A DNA stretch of 44,168 nt from NCBI GenBank assembly GCA_029100965.1, contig JAQXQC010000088.1:1-44168 (forward strand), read 5' to 3'. Below, in pieces: positions 8,008 through 15,755 of the stretch. Source of the stretch: Bacilli bacterium. GTDB lineage: Bacteria > Bacillota_I > Bacilli_A > RF39 > UBA660. The notes beneath the pieces were generated by a model. That model was not told where the DNA came from and did no database searches. It saw only the letters and a program-made list of their open reading frames with translations. The number at the start of each line of letters is the position of its first letter. The stretch's first letter is position 1. The position numbers and the translations under genes were made by a program.

Positions 8008-8999
8008 TCTACTACCTCCAAACCTACTGCATGAGCAATCGCAGGAAGAGATTCTTTTTGAAAATACATAGTGGGAGAAAATAATGCCCCTGTTGGAACA
8101 ATTAGAACCCGTTTTAGCTTCTTTTCTTTTAATTCGTGGTAAATATAACTAAAATTTACTAAAGCGCTACAAGCTGGTCCTGAGCCTCCTGCAAAGACAG
8201 GTTGTTTTTTGATATCATATAATATGGTTCCACAATCGTTATATTGTTTAGAAATATCTAGATGGTATACTTTTTTTAAGTATTCTATTAGGATCTCTTT
8301 TCCATATTTTCCTAAATCACCAGTTAAAATTAAATCATAATAATCGGGAGTTCTTTTTAATTTAGTTAAATGCTCATATATAGTTTCTGCGGCTGCTGGT
8401 GCCATTACTGCACCCATATGATTAACATCTTTTGTACCTTTATCAATAATTTTTCCTATGGTAGAGGATTCTATTTTTACTTTTGTTTTTTCGTTTGTTA
8501 AAAGAATGGCTGCTCCACCTGTTGCTGTAAATGTTGAAGTTTCTGGTTTTGGTGTTCCATACTCTGTTGGGTTTCGATATTGTTTTTCGGCAGCAGTGTT
8601 GTGACTTACTGTTGAAACGATACAATTTTTGGCTTTTTTGCCTTCGATAAAATTTGCAGCGATTATCATTCCTTCACTACTGGTGGCGCAGGCGTTATAA
8701 ATTCCTAGAAAAGGAATATTAAATTCTCTTAGGGCATAGTTACTTGATGCGATTTGATTGATTAAATCTCCAGAAATAATTAGGTCGATTTCAGATTCTT
8801 TTTTTCTTGATTTTCTTAATAATGTAGTAATAGTATCTTTTAGTAATTTAATTTCAGCTTTTTCCCAACTTTTTTCTCCAAAATATAAATCTTTTGTATA
8901 AGTTTTATCAAAATATTTTTTTAAAGGTCCATTTGCTTCATATATTCCTGCATGTGTAGCAGTTTCTTTAATAAATACATTTTTATAAGTTGTTGTCAT
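8004..8999 (-). CDS. spoVAD: Stage V sporulation protein AD (SpoVAD)
   Basis: 331 residues with a thiolase-like fold. IYNACATSSEG around Cys104 and AGGSGPACSALV match the SpoVAD family. SpoVAD binds dipicolinic acid on the surface of the forespore inner membrane and is not a working thiolase. It is the middle gene of spoVAC-D-E, 1 bp after spoVAC and overlapping spoVAE by 4 bp. Confidence 0.95.
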   Translation of the reverse strand: MTTTYKNVFIKETATHAGIYEANGPLKKYFDKTYTKDLYFGEKSWEKAEIKLLKDTITTLLRKSRKKESEIDLIISGDLINQIASSNYALREFNIPFLGIYNACATSSEGMIIAANFIEGKKAKNCIVSTVSHNTAAEKQYRNPTEYGTPKPETSTFTATGGAAILLTNEKTKVKIESSTIGKIIDKGTKDVNHMGAVMAPAAAETIYEHLTKLKRTPDYYDLILTGDLGKYGKEILIEYLKKVYHLDISKQYNDCGTILYDIKKQPVFAGGSGPACSALVNFSYIYHELKEKKLKRVLIVPTGALFSPTMYFQKESLPAIAHAVGLEVVE

Positions 9000-9000
9000 G

Positions 9001-9441
9001 TTATCCTCCCATAATTAATATTCTTAGTATTCCAAATAAATAAACTGCTACAACACCGTATAAGATTACTGTTCCTGCTAATTTGAAAATATTTGCTCCT
9101 ATTCCTAGGACTAATCCTTCTGTTTTATATTCTAATGCTGCTGATGTTATAGAGTGAGCAAATCCTGTAATAGGAATAATTAAAGCACTTTTTACTTTTG
9201 TTACTAAAATATCAAATATACCAAAGGCTGTTAAAATAGAAGCAATTACGATAAGGGTTAAAATAACTAATACTCCTGATTCTTTTCTTGGTAAATGCAA
9301 AAGAAACATATAAATTTCTAGAAGTATTTCACTAGAAAGTCCAAGAAGTCCACCGACTAGGAATGCTATTAATCCATTTTTTGCCACTTTTGGTTTAGGA
9401 GTATACTTTTTAATAAATTCTTGATATTCTTGATTTTTCAT
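9001..9441 (-). CDS. spoVAC: Stage V sporulation protein AC (SpoVAC)
   Basis: 146 residues from the ATG at 9441, chosen because GGTGAAAAT directly precedes it; the longer frame from 9498 would add 19 residues with no ribosome site. YxPKPKVAKNGLIAFLVGG at the N-terminus and several membrane segments match SpoVAC, a mechanosensitive-channel-like component of dipicolinate transport. It is the first gene of the spoVAC-D-E operon. spoVAA, spoVAB and spoVAF are absent from the operon. Confidence 0.92.
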   Translation of the reverse strand: MKNQEYQEFIKKYTPKPKVAKNGLIAFLVGGLLGLSSEILLEIYMFLLHLPRKESGVLVILTLIVIASILTAFGIFDILVTKVKSALIIPITGFAHSITSAALEYKTEGLVLGIGANIFKLAGTVILYGVVAVYLFGILRILIMGG

Positions 9442-9455
9442 ATTTTCACCATTTA

Positions 9456-9485
9456 TAATATGGGTTTTTATTTTCTTTTTTATAC
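9456..9485 (-). promoter_or_regulatory. Candidate SigG promoter of spoVAC-D-E
   Basis: On the minus strand GTATA (9485-9481), exactly 18 bp, then CATATTA (9462-9456). This fits the B. subtilis SigG consensus GHATR-N18-CATXHTA, and SigG is the known regulator of spoVA. A caution is that the predicted transcript would begin next to the GGTGA ribosome site, leaving a very short leader. Confidence 0.42.
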
Positions 9486-9494
9486 CAAAATAAA

Positions 9495-9521
9495 ACAATG
9501 AAGTCTATTTTTCTTCATTGT
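9495..9521 (-). terminator. Intrinsic terminator of the XRE regulator gene
   Basis: ACAATGAAG and CTTCATTGT form a 9-bp stem, followed on the minus strand by TTTATTTT. It overlaps the stop codon of the regulator and separates it from spoVAC. Confidence 0.65.
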
Positions 9522-9759
9522 CTATTCCTTTTACTAATGTTTCAAGATTGATTCCTAAAACATTTGCGATTTGGACTAAAGTATCTACTGAGAAATACTT
9601 TTTTCCATTGGGAGCTTCGATTCTTCTTATGAACTCATGTGAGTAATGTGCTCTATCTGCAAGTTCTGCTTGTGTAATCTTTGCTTCCTTTCGATATCTT
9701 TTGATATTTGCTGCAATAATTTCATAAACATCTTCATTTCTTCTATGTGTTGTCCCCAT
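9505..9759 (-). CDS. XRE-family helix-turn-helix regulator
   Basis: 84 residues, nearly all one Cro/C1-type helix-turn-helix domain: IAANIKRYRKEAKITQAELADRAHYSHEFIRRIE at about 15-48, then TLVQIANVLGINLETLV. There is no sensor domain. AGGTGATG precedes the ATG. It sits between sigF-like and spoVAC, where B. subtilis has spoVAA-spoVAB, and has its own terminator. A perfect inverted repeat just upstream (9807-9825) may be its operator. Its targets are unknown; a link to sporulation is inferred only from position. Confidence 0.85.
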   Translation of the reverse strand: MGTTHRRNEDVYEIIAANIKRYRKEAKITQAELADRAHYSHEFIRRIEAPNGKKYFSVDTLVQIANVLGINLETLVKGIDNEEK

Positions 9760-9806
9760 CTGTTCATCACCTAATTTTTATTCTCTCACAAAATCAAGTT
9801 TTTTTA

Positions 9807-9825
9807 TGTAACCAATTCGGTTACA
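9807..9825. promoter_or_regulatory. Palindromic operator candidate upstream of XRE gene
   Basis: TGTAACC-AATTC-GGTTACA is a perfect 7-bp inverted repeat with a 5-bp centre, about 48 bp before the XRE start codon and 20 bp after the sigF-like stop. It lacks a U-tract on the minus strand, so it is more like a dimer-binding site than a terminator. Confidence 0.5.
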
Positions 9826-9844
9826 TTTTTACCATATCCTTATT

Positions 9845-10525
9845 TTATAAGGGTTTACAGAGATTATTTTTTAATTTTTTTAGTATTTTTTTCTCATTTC
9901 TAGAAATTTGTACTTGATTTGTACCAAAAAATTTAGCTATTTCACTCTGGGTTTTGTCTTCAAAGTATCTTAAATTGATTAATTCGTATTCTTCATTTGT
10001 TAAGGATTTTAGTCCTTCTTGTAAGGAAATACTTTCTAGATATTGTTCACTGTCTGTATAATGATCAGCGATTTTATCTAGTAGTGTTAGTTTTTTTCCA
10101 TCTTCCATAATCACTTCATCGAGGCTTTTTACACTGGCTTGGCATTTTATTACATCATTGATTAAATTTTCTTCTATTTCTAAGAAAAGAGATAATTCTG
10201 TTGTACTAGGTTCTTTCATTAATTTCTGTGTTAATAAAGACCTAGCTTCTAAGATTTTTTTGTATAAGCTATAATAATCTCTTGATACTTTAACAAAATT
10301 TGATTTTTTAACATAGGCTAATACTTCTCCTAGGATATGTTTGTACATATAAGTTGTTAGTTTTACATTTTTGCTTGCATCAAAATTTTTGTACGCTTTC
10401 ATTATGCCAATTATACTTACTTGATATAAGTCATCGAATTCGTAATATTTGGTATACTTATTAATGATTGAACAAATTAATCCTTTATTTTCTTTGATTA
10501 AATTAAGTAATATTGTATCATTCAT
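9845..10525 (-). CDS. sigF: Sporulation RNA polymerase sigma factor, SigF-like (SpoIIAC)
   Basis: 226 residues from the ATG at 10525, preferred over the ATG at 10543 because AGAAGGG stands 5-6 bp before it. Sigma-70 region 2 is clear (FDDLYQVSIIGIMKAYKNFD, KLTTYMYKHILGE, FVKVSRD), then region 3 (LMKEPSTTELSLFLEI) and region 4 (LINLRYFEDKTQSEIAKFFG, NQVQISRNEKKILKKLK). It resembles SigF/SigG of B. subtilis. SigF is favoured because a spoIIAA-like gene lies immediately upstream and spoVA genes downstream, the same order as the B. subtilis spoIIA-spoVA region. SigF runs early forespore transcription. Its usual inhibitor gene spoIIAB is not between spoIIAA and this gene. Confidence 0.85.
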   Translation of the reverse strand: MNDTILLNLIKENKGLICSIINKYTKYYEFDDLYQVSIIGIMKAYKNFDASKNVKLTTYMYKHILGEVLAYVKKSNFVKVSRDYYSLYKKILEARSLLTQKLMKEPSTTELSLFLEIEENLINDVIKCQASVKSLDEVIMEDGKKLTLLDKIADHYTDSEQYLESISLQEGLKSLTNEEYELINLRYFEDKTQSEIAKFFGTNQVQISRNEKKILKKLKNNLCKPL

Positions 10526-10561
10526 AAAAACCCTTCTTGTCATTATCTAGATTATTCCTTT

Positions 10562-10867
10562 CTAGAGATAAGAAAATACATCTAATTCTTTATCTAGATT
10601 GGGAAGAAAATTTTTAAATAATCTGCTTTTTCTTTGATCGTAGATAATGAATAAATTTTTTTCTTTTCTATTTTCTTTAAAATTATAGATTTCTTTGATT
10701 TGTTCTATGGAAAGAAAATCTAGTTTTTTTAAATTAAGTACGATGTTATTAATTCCTAATTCATCAATGATATTTAATACTTCTTTTATTTTACTCCCAT
10801 TATCATTCCTCCCTATTATTCTTACAAAGAATACTCCTTTTCGATATTCTGTACTGATTCTTAACAT
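10562..10867 (-). CDS. spoIIAA: SpoIIAA-like STAS protein (anti-anti-sigma factor)
   Basis: 101 residues, one STAS domain. GVFFVRIIGRND, INNIVLNLKKLDFLS and LFIIYDQRKSRLFK align with B. subtilis SpoIIAA. SpoIIAA releases SigF by binding SpoIIAB and is switched off by phosphorylation of Ser58 in the FMDSSGLG motif. Here that segment reads FLSIEQIK (51-58), so the phosphorylated Ser position is Glu55 and the motif is lost. GGGTGA precedes the ATG. The next gene, 36 bp on, is the sigF-like gene. The name rests on the fold and the operon position; the mechanism cannot be the standard one. Confidence 0.72.
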   Translation of the reverse strand: MLRISTEYRKGVFFVRIIGRNDNGSKIKEVLNIIDELGINNIVLNLKKLDFLSIEQIKEIYNFKENRKEKNLFIIYDQRKSRLFKNFLPNLDKELDVFSYL

Positions 10868-10894
10868 TTAATTCACCCTTTGCTATTTTAATTT

Positions 10895-10922
10895 ATCATA
10901 AAAATATTGTTGAAGAAAGCAA
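10895..10922 (-). promoter_or_regulatory. Weak SigA-type promoter candidate for spoIIA
   Basis: Minus strand TTGCTT (10922-10917), 16 bp, TATGAT (10900-10895). The -35 is poor, but a perfect 0A-box-like TGTCGAA abuts it upstream, as at Spo0A-activated SigA promoters of B. subtilis. Confidence 0.35.
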
Positions 10923-10965
10923 TTCGACAATACTAGTTATTTTTTTTATCTTCTATTATTTGACA
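10908..10965. promoter_or_regulatory. Cluster of Spo0A-box-like sites upstream of spoIIAA
   Basis: TGTCGAA, identical to the 0A-box core, is on the minus strand at 10929-10923. Two 6-of-7 matches flank it: TGTCAAA on the minus strand at 10965-10959 and TGTTGAA on the plus strand at 10908-10914. spoIIA is a direct Spo0A target in B. subtilis. Here the sites lie downstream of the SigH promoter. Confidence 0.5.
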
Positions 10966-10986
10966 AATATTTTCCCTCTACTTATA

Positions 10987-11016
10987 TTATTCTTTGTTAA
11001 TGGAAAAAAATCCTTC
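10987..11016 (-). promoter_or_regulatory. SigH-type promoter of the spoIIA-like operon
   Basis: On the minus strand GAAGGATTT (11016-11008), 12 bp, AAAGAATAA (10995-10987). Both halves match the SigH consensus RNAGGAWWW and RNNGAATWW exactly with correct spacing. It would give a leader of roughly 110 nt before spoIIAA. Confidence 0.62.
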
Positions 11017-11027
11017 TTATTTCAATA

Positions 11028-11084
11028 AAAAAAATACTAATTTTGAAATAGTTCATTTGTCTACTTCTTTTTTAGTATTTTTTT
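11028..11084 (-). terminator. Terminator of holA
   Basis: Complementary arms ATACTAA (ending 11040) and TTAGTAT (from 11072) are extended by A/T runs and by an inner GAAGTAG/CTATTTC pairing, with a T8 tract on the minus strand. The arm overlaps the holA stop codon. Confidence 0.55.
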
Positions 11085-12015
11085 AATGAAGAATAAATAA
11101 TTTTAAAGCCAAGTTTTTATCCATTTCTCCCAGTTTTATGTCATGGTCTATTTTTGCTAGTTTTTTGATGTTTTCTAAAATCATATCTTCAGAATAAGAA
11201 TAGATTTTTTTCACACTATATTTTACTCGGTATGGATTAACTTCTAAAATTTTGGCAATTTCTGATTCTGATTTATTTTTGTTTATTAGTCTTTTTACCT
11301 GAAATAAAAAATGAAATTGATTGGCTAATAAAAGGATAATTTGGATTTCATCATAGTTTTGATTTAAGAAACTATCTAGTAATTCTAGTGCTTTTTTAGT
11401 ATCTTTTAGAATGATAGCATCTGTTAGAGAAAAAATTTCTTCTTCTAATACTTTAGTAGTTGTTTTAGTAATGTCCTCGTTAGTAATTTTTTTGGTTTCT
11501 AATGCATACATTTTTAACTTGTCTAATTCATTATCAATGTTATTTAAGTTTGTTCCTACTCTTTCTAAAAAGAAATTAATATCATTCATTTCATATCCAG
11601 CTTCTTTTAATTTACTATTGATATGTTTGATTAGAAAAGCTTTATCTACTTTATTTGCTTCTATTACTTTATGATGGGATAATAATTTATTTATTTTTTT
11701 TCTTGAATCTAATTTTTCAGCATTACAGATAAAAATTAAATAGCTATCAGAATTATAGTGTTCTATATATTGTTCTAATTTTTCTAGATTGTCGATTGTC
11801 TTATTGGCTCCTAAGAAGTAACAGTCTTCTAAAATAATAATTTTTTTCTTATTAAATAGATTTACAGTTGAAGCATCTTCAATTACATCTTCTATTAATG
11901 TATTTGCCATATCATATTTTATTATATCTGTATCTTTTAGAGAATTTATAATCTTTTTGGTTTCTTCTTTGATTAATCCTTTATTTATTCCATATATTAC
12001 ATAAAAATTTTCCAT
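11083..12015 (-). CDS. holA: DNA polymerase III subunit delta
   Basis: 310 residues, typical for HolA. The N-terminal FYVIYGINKGLIKEE segment, the central FNKKKIIILEDC block and the C-terminal region (EEIFSLTDAIILKDTKKALELLD, ILLLANQFHFLFQVKRL, NPYRVKYSVKKIYSYS) match clamp-loader delta. It opens the beta clamp for loading on DNA in the replisome. AGGAAAATAAT precedes the ATG. It starts 1 bp after the uncharacterised gene at 12017 and probably shares its transcript. Confidence 0.93.
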   Translation of the reverse strand: MENFYVIYGINKGLIKEETKKIINSLKDTDIIKYDMANTLIEDVIEDASTVNLFNKKKIIILEDCYFLGANKTIDNLEKLEQYIEHYNSDSYLIFICNAEKLDSRKKINKLLSHHKVIEANKVDKAFLIKHINSKLKEAGYEMNDINFFLERVGTNLNNIDNELDKLKMYALETKKITNEDITKTTTKVLEEEIFSLTDAIILKDTKKALELLDSFLNQNYDEIQIILLLANQFHFLFQVKRLINKNKSESEIAKILEVNPYRVKYSVKKIYSYSEDMILENIKKLAKIDHDIKLGEMDKNLALKLFILH

Positions 12016-12016
12016 A

Positions 12017-12913
12017 TTATTTTCCTAATCTTTCTTGACATGAATAGCCATCTTCTTTTTCACGCGTTAGTGCTTCTTCATAATTTGTTGGTTTGTTATA
12101 GCTAGAATCTATCGTTGTTTTTAAAGTTGTTTTAAATGTATTGTTTTTCTCATCTTGGGAGAAAGAGCTGTTCTCTTCATCTTTTTCGATATATTTGTTA
12201 AAGATTCCTTCTTGAATAAAATCTTGATAAGAATCTTTAGATAAAAATTGATATTGTTTTGTTCCTTCAATATATTCTAATTCTTCTTGAAGAGAGAAAT
12301 GGTAAGTATTTTCCTCTTTTACTGTTGCATCTAGGGTATTGCTTTGGTATTCTTTGGTGCAAATAAATGTTTTAACTGTATCTTTTACTTCACTTGTTTT
12401 TGTATTCTTTTTTGTCATGAAGAAATAGATGCTTCCTCCTATTAAAATTAATAATAAAAGAAGGATTATTTTAGGAGATTTTTTCTTTTTGGGTTTGGTA
12501 ATTTGTTCTTTTGGTTCTTCTGTTTTTGGTTTAGGAATAGTTAAATTAATAAGACTTTTTAGGACTTCTTCTTTTACTTCTATTTTATTAGAACCAACAA
12601 TTTCAATTCCTTCAATGGTATCTAATGAAATATTTTCAAACTCTTCTGTATTTTCTTGATGAATTGTTTTAAAGATGTATTCTTTAACAATTTCTTCCTC
12701 TTCTTTTTTTGTAGTTGCTAAGGATAATATGGAATTGTTTTTGATATAGCTACTTCCATAAGAAATATAACTATATGTAGGATTTGTATCTGAATAAATA
12801 ATATAAAGATTGTTATTTTTCTTATAGCGAAATACTCCATATACATTAATATAGTGATCAGTTGCTCCAAAACTTAAATTATATTCTACTACTTTTAATA
12901 CTTTTCCGTTCAT
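12017..12913 (-). CDS. Uncharacterised single-pass membrane protein
   Basis: 298 residues, family not recognised. Residues 1-125 look folded and cytoplasmic (YNLSFGATDHYINVYGVFRY, NLYIIYSDT). A Pro/Lys-rich linker (127-147) precedes one membrane helix at about 149-166. The C-terminal 130 residues are polar and Glu/Lys/Thr-rich with Cys near 185 and near the end, likely outside the cell. The KKKK before the helix predicts N-in, C-out. It ends 1 bp before holA and starts behind AAGGTGCAAA. No function can be assigned. Confidence 0.7.
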   Translation of the reverse strand: MNGKVLKVVEYNLSFGATDHYINVYGVFRYKKNNNLYIIYSDTNPTYSYISYGSSYIKNNSILSLATTKKEEEEIVKEYIFKTIHQENTEEFENISLDTIEGIEIVGSNKIEVKEEVLKSLINLTIPKPKTEEPKEQITKPKKKKSPKIILLLLLILIGGSIYFFMTKKNTKTSEVKDTVKTFICTKEYQSNTLDATVKEENTYHFSLQEELEYIEGTKQYQFLSKDSYQDFIQEGIFNKYIEKDEENSSFSQDEKNNTFKTTLKTTIDSSYNKPTNYEEALTREKEDGYSCQERLGK

Positions 12914-12968
12914 TTTGCACCTTCCATTCTTATGATATTATAGCAAAAAAAAGAAGTTCTTACAACTT

Positions 12969-14762
12969 TTATAAACTTCTTTTGAACATTTTTTCTAATT
13001 CGTAAATAGTAAATTCAATAATTGTTGGTCTACCATGGGGGCAGTTAAATGGGTTATTGCAGTTTCTTAGTTGAGAGATAATACTTTCCATATCTTCTTT
13101 TGTTATTCTGGTATTTGCTTTAACACTTGCCTTACAGGCTATCGTAGCAGCTAAGTGATCTCTAAATTTAGCTAAATCAAAGTGGTTTTCTTCTTTGATG
13201 ATTTGTTCCATGATATTTTTTAATATTCCTTCTGCGTTATTTTTGGGAAACCATGTAGGATGTGAAGTTACTCGGAATGCACTAGTACCAAATTCTTCTA
13301 TTTTAATATTTAATTCTTCTAAGATATGAATATTTTTTTTGATGAGTAAGAATTCGTTCATTGGTAATTCTATTACAATAGGAATTAGTGTATCAATGGA
13401 ATTTTTGCTTGGATGAGAAAGGAGATAAGAATATTTTTCATAATTAATTCTTTCTTGAGCAGCGTGCTGATCAATTAAATATACCCCTTTTTCATTTTCA
13501 CAGACAATATAAGTTCCTAATGCTAATCCAACAGGATATAATTCAGGAAGTTTATCTTTATCTGATTGGATTTCTTCTATATAAGTATTATTTTCTACAT
13601 TAGTTAATTCTTCTAATTCTTCATTTTCTATTTCTTTGAAGTTAATAAGATTAGATAATCTTTTTTTGTAATCATTGTCTACGCTATCTTCTTTCACTAA
13701 ATTTCTTTCTAAGTTTAGGGATAAATTTTGATATTTTGAAGGTATCTCTTCTTTTTTTTGTTCAATTTTTGGGATAAGTAATTTTTTTTGAATAGTTGTA
13801 GTAATCATATTGTGAATTAATTCTTTTAAATCTTCAAAGTTTCCAAACTTAATATCTAATTTAGATGGATGAACATTTACATCAATTAAGGATGGATCTG
13901 TTTGGATAATTAGGATGGTAATGGGATATCTAGTATCTTCTTTGAAACTACTGTAAGAATCATTAATGATTTTGTTTAAGGCGGCGTTTTTAATTACTCG
14001 GCCATTTACAATGGTTGTCATATAATTTCTACTAGCACGATTAATTTCTGGCATAGAGATATATCCTTCTATACTATAATCTTCATTTGCTGCTTTAACT
14101 GGAAGCATTTTTTTGGTAATGTCAATGCCGTAAATTGCTTTAATTACTTTTAATAAATTTCCTGAACCATCGGTATTTAATAGTTCTTTTTCATCATTGA
14201 TTAATAAAAATTTTACTTTATTGTAAGATAAGGCCATTTTATTTACATAATCCGTAATTGCGGCTAATTCTGAATAAATACTTGATAAATGTTTTAATCT
14301 TGCTGGTGTGTTATAAAATAAGTTACTTACTGTAATACTAGTTCCTGTTCTTTCTTCTGCTTTGGCATTTTCTAAAAGATGTCCTCCTTTAATGTGAATT
14401 AATGTTCCTTTTTCATTTTGACAAGTTTTCAATATGACTTCGCTGACGGAAGCGATTGAGGGTAATGCCTCACCTCTAAATCCTAATGACGAGATATGAA
14501 ATAAGTCATCTGCATCATATAGTTTGCTTGTAGCATGGCGTTGAAAGGCTAATTCTGCATCTTCTTTATCCATTCCTATTCCATTGTCAATTACTTTAAT
14601 TTCACGAATTCCAGCTTCTTTTAGTTCTATTTTGATTTCTGTTGCCTTAGCGTCAATAGCGTTTTCTACTAATTCCTTTACGATAGAAACGCATTTTTCT
14701 ACTACTTCTCCTGCTGCTATTTTATTGGCTAGTAATTCAGACATTACTTTTATTTTGCTCAA
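12969..14762 (-). CDS. mutL: DNA mismatch repair protein MutL
   Basis: 597 residues. The N-terminal GHKL ATPase shows ANKIAAGEVVEK (12-23), ELVENAIDA (30-38), DNGIGM (59-64) and SSLGFRGEAL (91-100). The C-terminal domain keeps the endonuclease motif DQHAAQERINYE (431-442), ACKAS (542-546) and CPHGRP (574-579), so it is the nicking type that needs the beta clamp. The start is TTG at 14762, which gives the conserved N-terminus; the next ATG would cut it by six residues. MutS is not in the window. The cotE-mutS-mutL grouping seen in Bacillus is broken here, with cotE 16 kb away. Confidence 0.96.
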   Translation of the reverse strand: MSKIKVMSELLANKIAAGEVVEKCVSIVKELVENAIDAKATEIKIELKEAGIREIKVIDNGIGMDKEDAELAFQRHATSKLYDADDLFHISSLGFRGEALPSIASVSEVILKTCQNEKGTLIHIKGGHLLENAKAEERTGTSITVSNLFYNTPARLKHLSSIYSELAAITDYVNKMALSYNKVKFLLINDEKELLNTDGSGNLLKVIKAIYGIDITKKMLPVKAANEDYSIEGYISMPEINRASRNYMTTIVNGRVIKNAALNKIINDSYSSFKEDTRYPITILIIQTDPSLIDVNVHPSKLDIKFGNFEDLKELIHNMITTTIQKKLLIPKIEQKKEEIPSKYQNLSLNLERNLVKEDSVDNDYKKRLSNLINFKEIENEELEELTNVENNTYIEEIQSDKDKLPELYPVGLALGTYIVCENEKGVYLIDQHAAQERINYEKYSYLLSHPSKNSIDTLIPIVIELPMNEFLLIKKNIHILEELNIKIEEFGTSAFRVTSHPTWFPKNNAEGILKNIMEQIIKEENHFDLAKFRDHLAATIACKASVKANTRITKEDMESIISQLRNCNNPFNCPHGRPTIIEFTIYELEKMFKRSL

Positions 14763-14828
14763 AATACTTCACTCTTCTTTCTGTTTCTATGTTAATTATA
14801 CCAAATTAAAGATTGCTTCTCAAGAAAA

Positions 14829-14860
14829 AAGACAAGTAATTTTTACTCATTACTTGTCTT
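14829..14860 (-). terminator. Intrinsic terminator of SPFH gene
   Basis: A 12-bp perfect stem, AAGACAAGTAAT with ATTACTTGTCTT, with an 8-nt loop, followed on the minus strand by TTTTCTT. It contains the stop codon of the SPFH gene. Confidence 0.75.
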
Positions 14861-15752
14861 GTTCAGTTTTATCTTTTTTTAAACTTTCACTTAGGGTTAC
14901 TCCTAATGAAGCAATATTTTGTAAATCTGATGGAATAATAATTTTAGTTGCTTTTCCATCTGCTACTTTTCCTAATGCATCTAAACTTTTTAGTGCAATT
15001 ACTGATTTATCTGCTTTTGCTTCTTTTAGTAATTTTATTCCTTCTGCTTCTGCTTGTTTTAATTTTAATAGAGCTTCTGCTTCTCCTTCGGCCATTTTAA
15101 TTTTTGATTGTTTATTTGCCTCTGCTCTTAATATTGCACTTTCTTTCTCTCCTTCTGCAATTAGGACACTAGATTTTTTCTCTCCTTCTGCTTGAAGAAT
15201 TTTTTCTCTTCTTTCTCTTTCTGCACGCATTTGTTTTTCCATAGCTTCTTGGATATCTCTTGGGGGTATAATATTTTTAACTTCTACACGATTGACTTTA
15301 ATTCCCCATGGATCAGTTGCTTCATCTAGGATTGCTCTCATCTTTGTATTAATAATATCTCTTGATGTTAGGGTTTGATCTAATTCTAGTTCTCCAATTA
15401 GATTTCTAAGTGTTGTTGCAGTTAGATTTTCAATTGCACTAATTGGATTTTCCACTCCATAGGTATATAATTTTGCATCAGTAATTTGAAAATAAACTAC
15501 AGTATCAATTTGCATGGTTACATTATCTTTGGTAATTACTGGTTGTGGCGCGAAATCTTTTACGATTTCTTTTAATGTTACTGCTCCTGCTACTCTATCA
15601 ATAAAGGGGATTAGAAAATGTAATCCATTTCCCCATGTTTGGTAATATGAACCAATTCTTTCTACAACATAACTTTTTGCTTGTGGAACTATTTTTATAC
15701 AAGGTATGATAAAAATAGCAACAAGTACTAATATAATAATAAATATCGGCAT
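14850..15752 (-). CDS. SPFH/band 7 (stomatin-like) membrane protein
   Basis: 300 residues. One N-terminal membrane anchor (about 2-22), an SPFH domain (KSYVVERIGSYYQTW to NIIPPRDIQ, about 25-165), then a long Ala/Glu/Lys coiled coil rich in AEGEKE repeats (about 165-250). Such proteins oligomerise in membranes and often regulate FtsH-type proteolysis or membrane domains. The upstream neighbour, 3 bp away, is a NfeD-like protein; the stomatin-NfeD pair is a standard operon. It resembles QmcA more than flotillin by length and repeat pattern. Confidence 0.92.
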   Translation of the reverse strand: MPIFIIILVLVAIFIIPCIKIVPQAKSYVVERIGSYYQTWGNGLHFLIPFIDRVAGAVTLKEIVKDFAPQPVITKDNVTMQIDTVVYFQITDAKLYTYGVENPISAIENLTATTLRNLIGELELDQTLTSRDIINTKMRAILDEATDPWGIKVNRVEVKNIIPPRDIQEAMEKQMRAERERREKILQAEGEKKSSVLIAEGEKESAILRAEANKQSKIKMAEGEAEALLKLKQAEAEGIKLLKEAKADKSVIALKSLDALGKVADGKATKIIIPSDLQNIASLGVTLSESLKKDKTEQDK

Positions 15753-15755
15753 TTT

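Noticed and set aside
14584..15195. 203-codon plus-strand frame opposite mutL and the SPFH gene
   Set aside because: It is antisense to two confidently identified genes, has Ser/Phe-rich composition typical of a reversed frame and no ribosome site.
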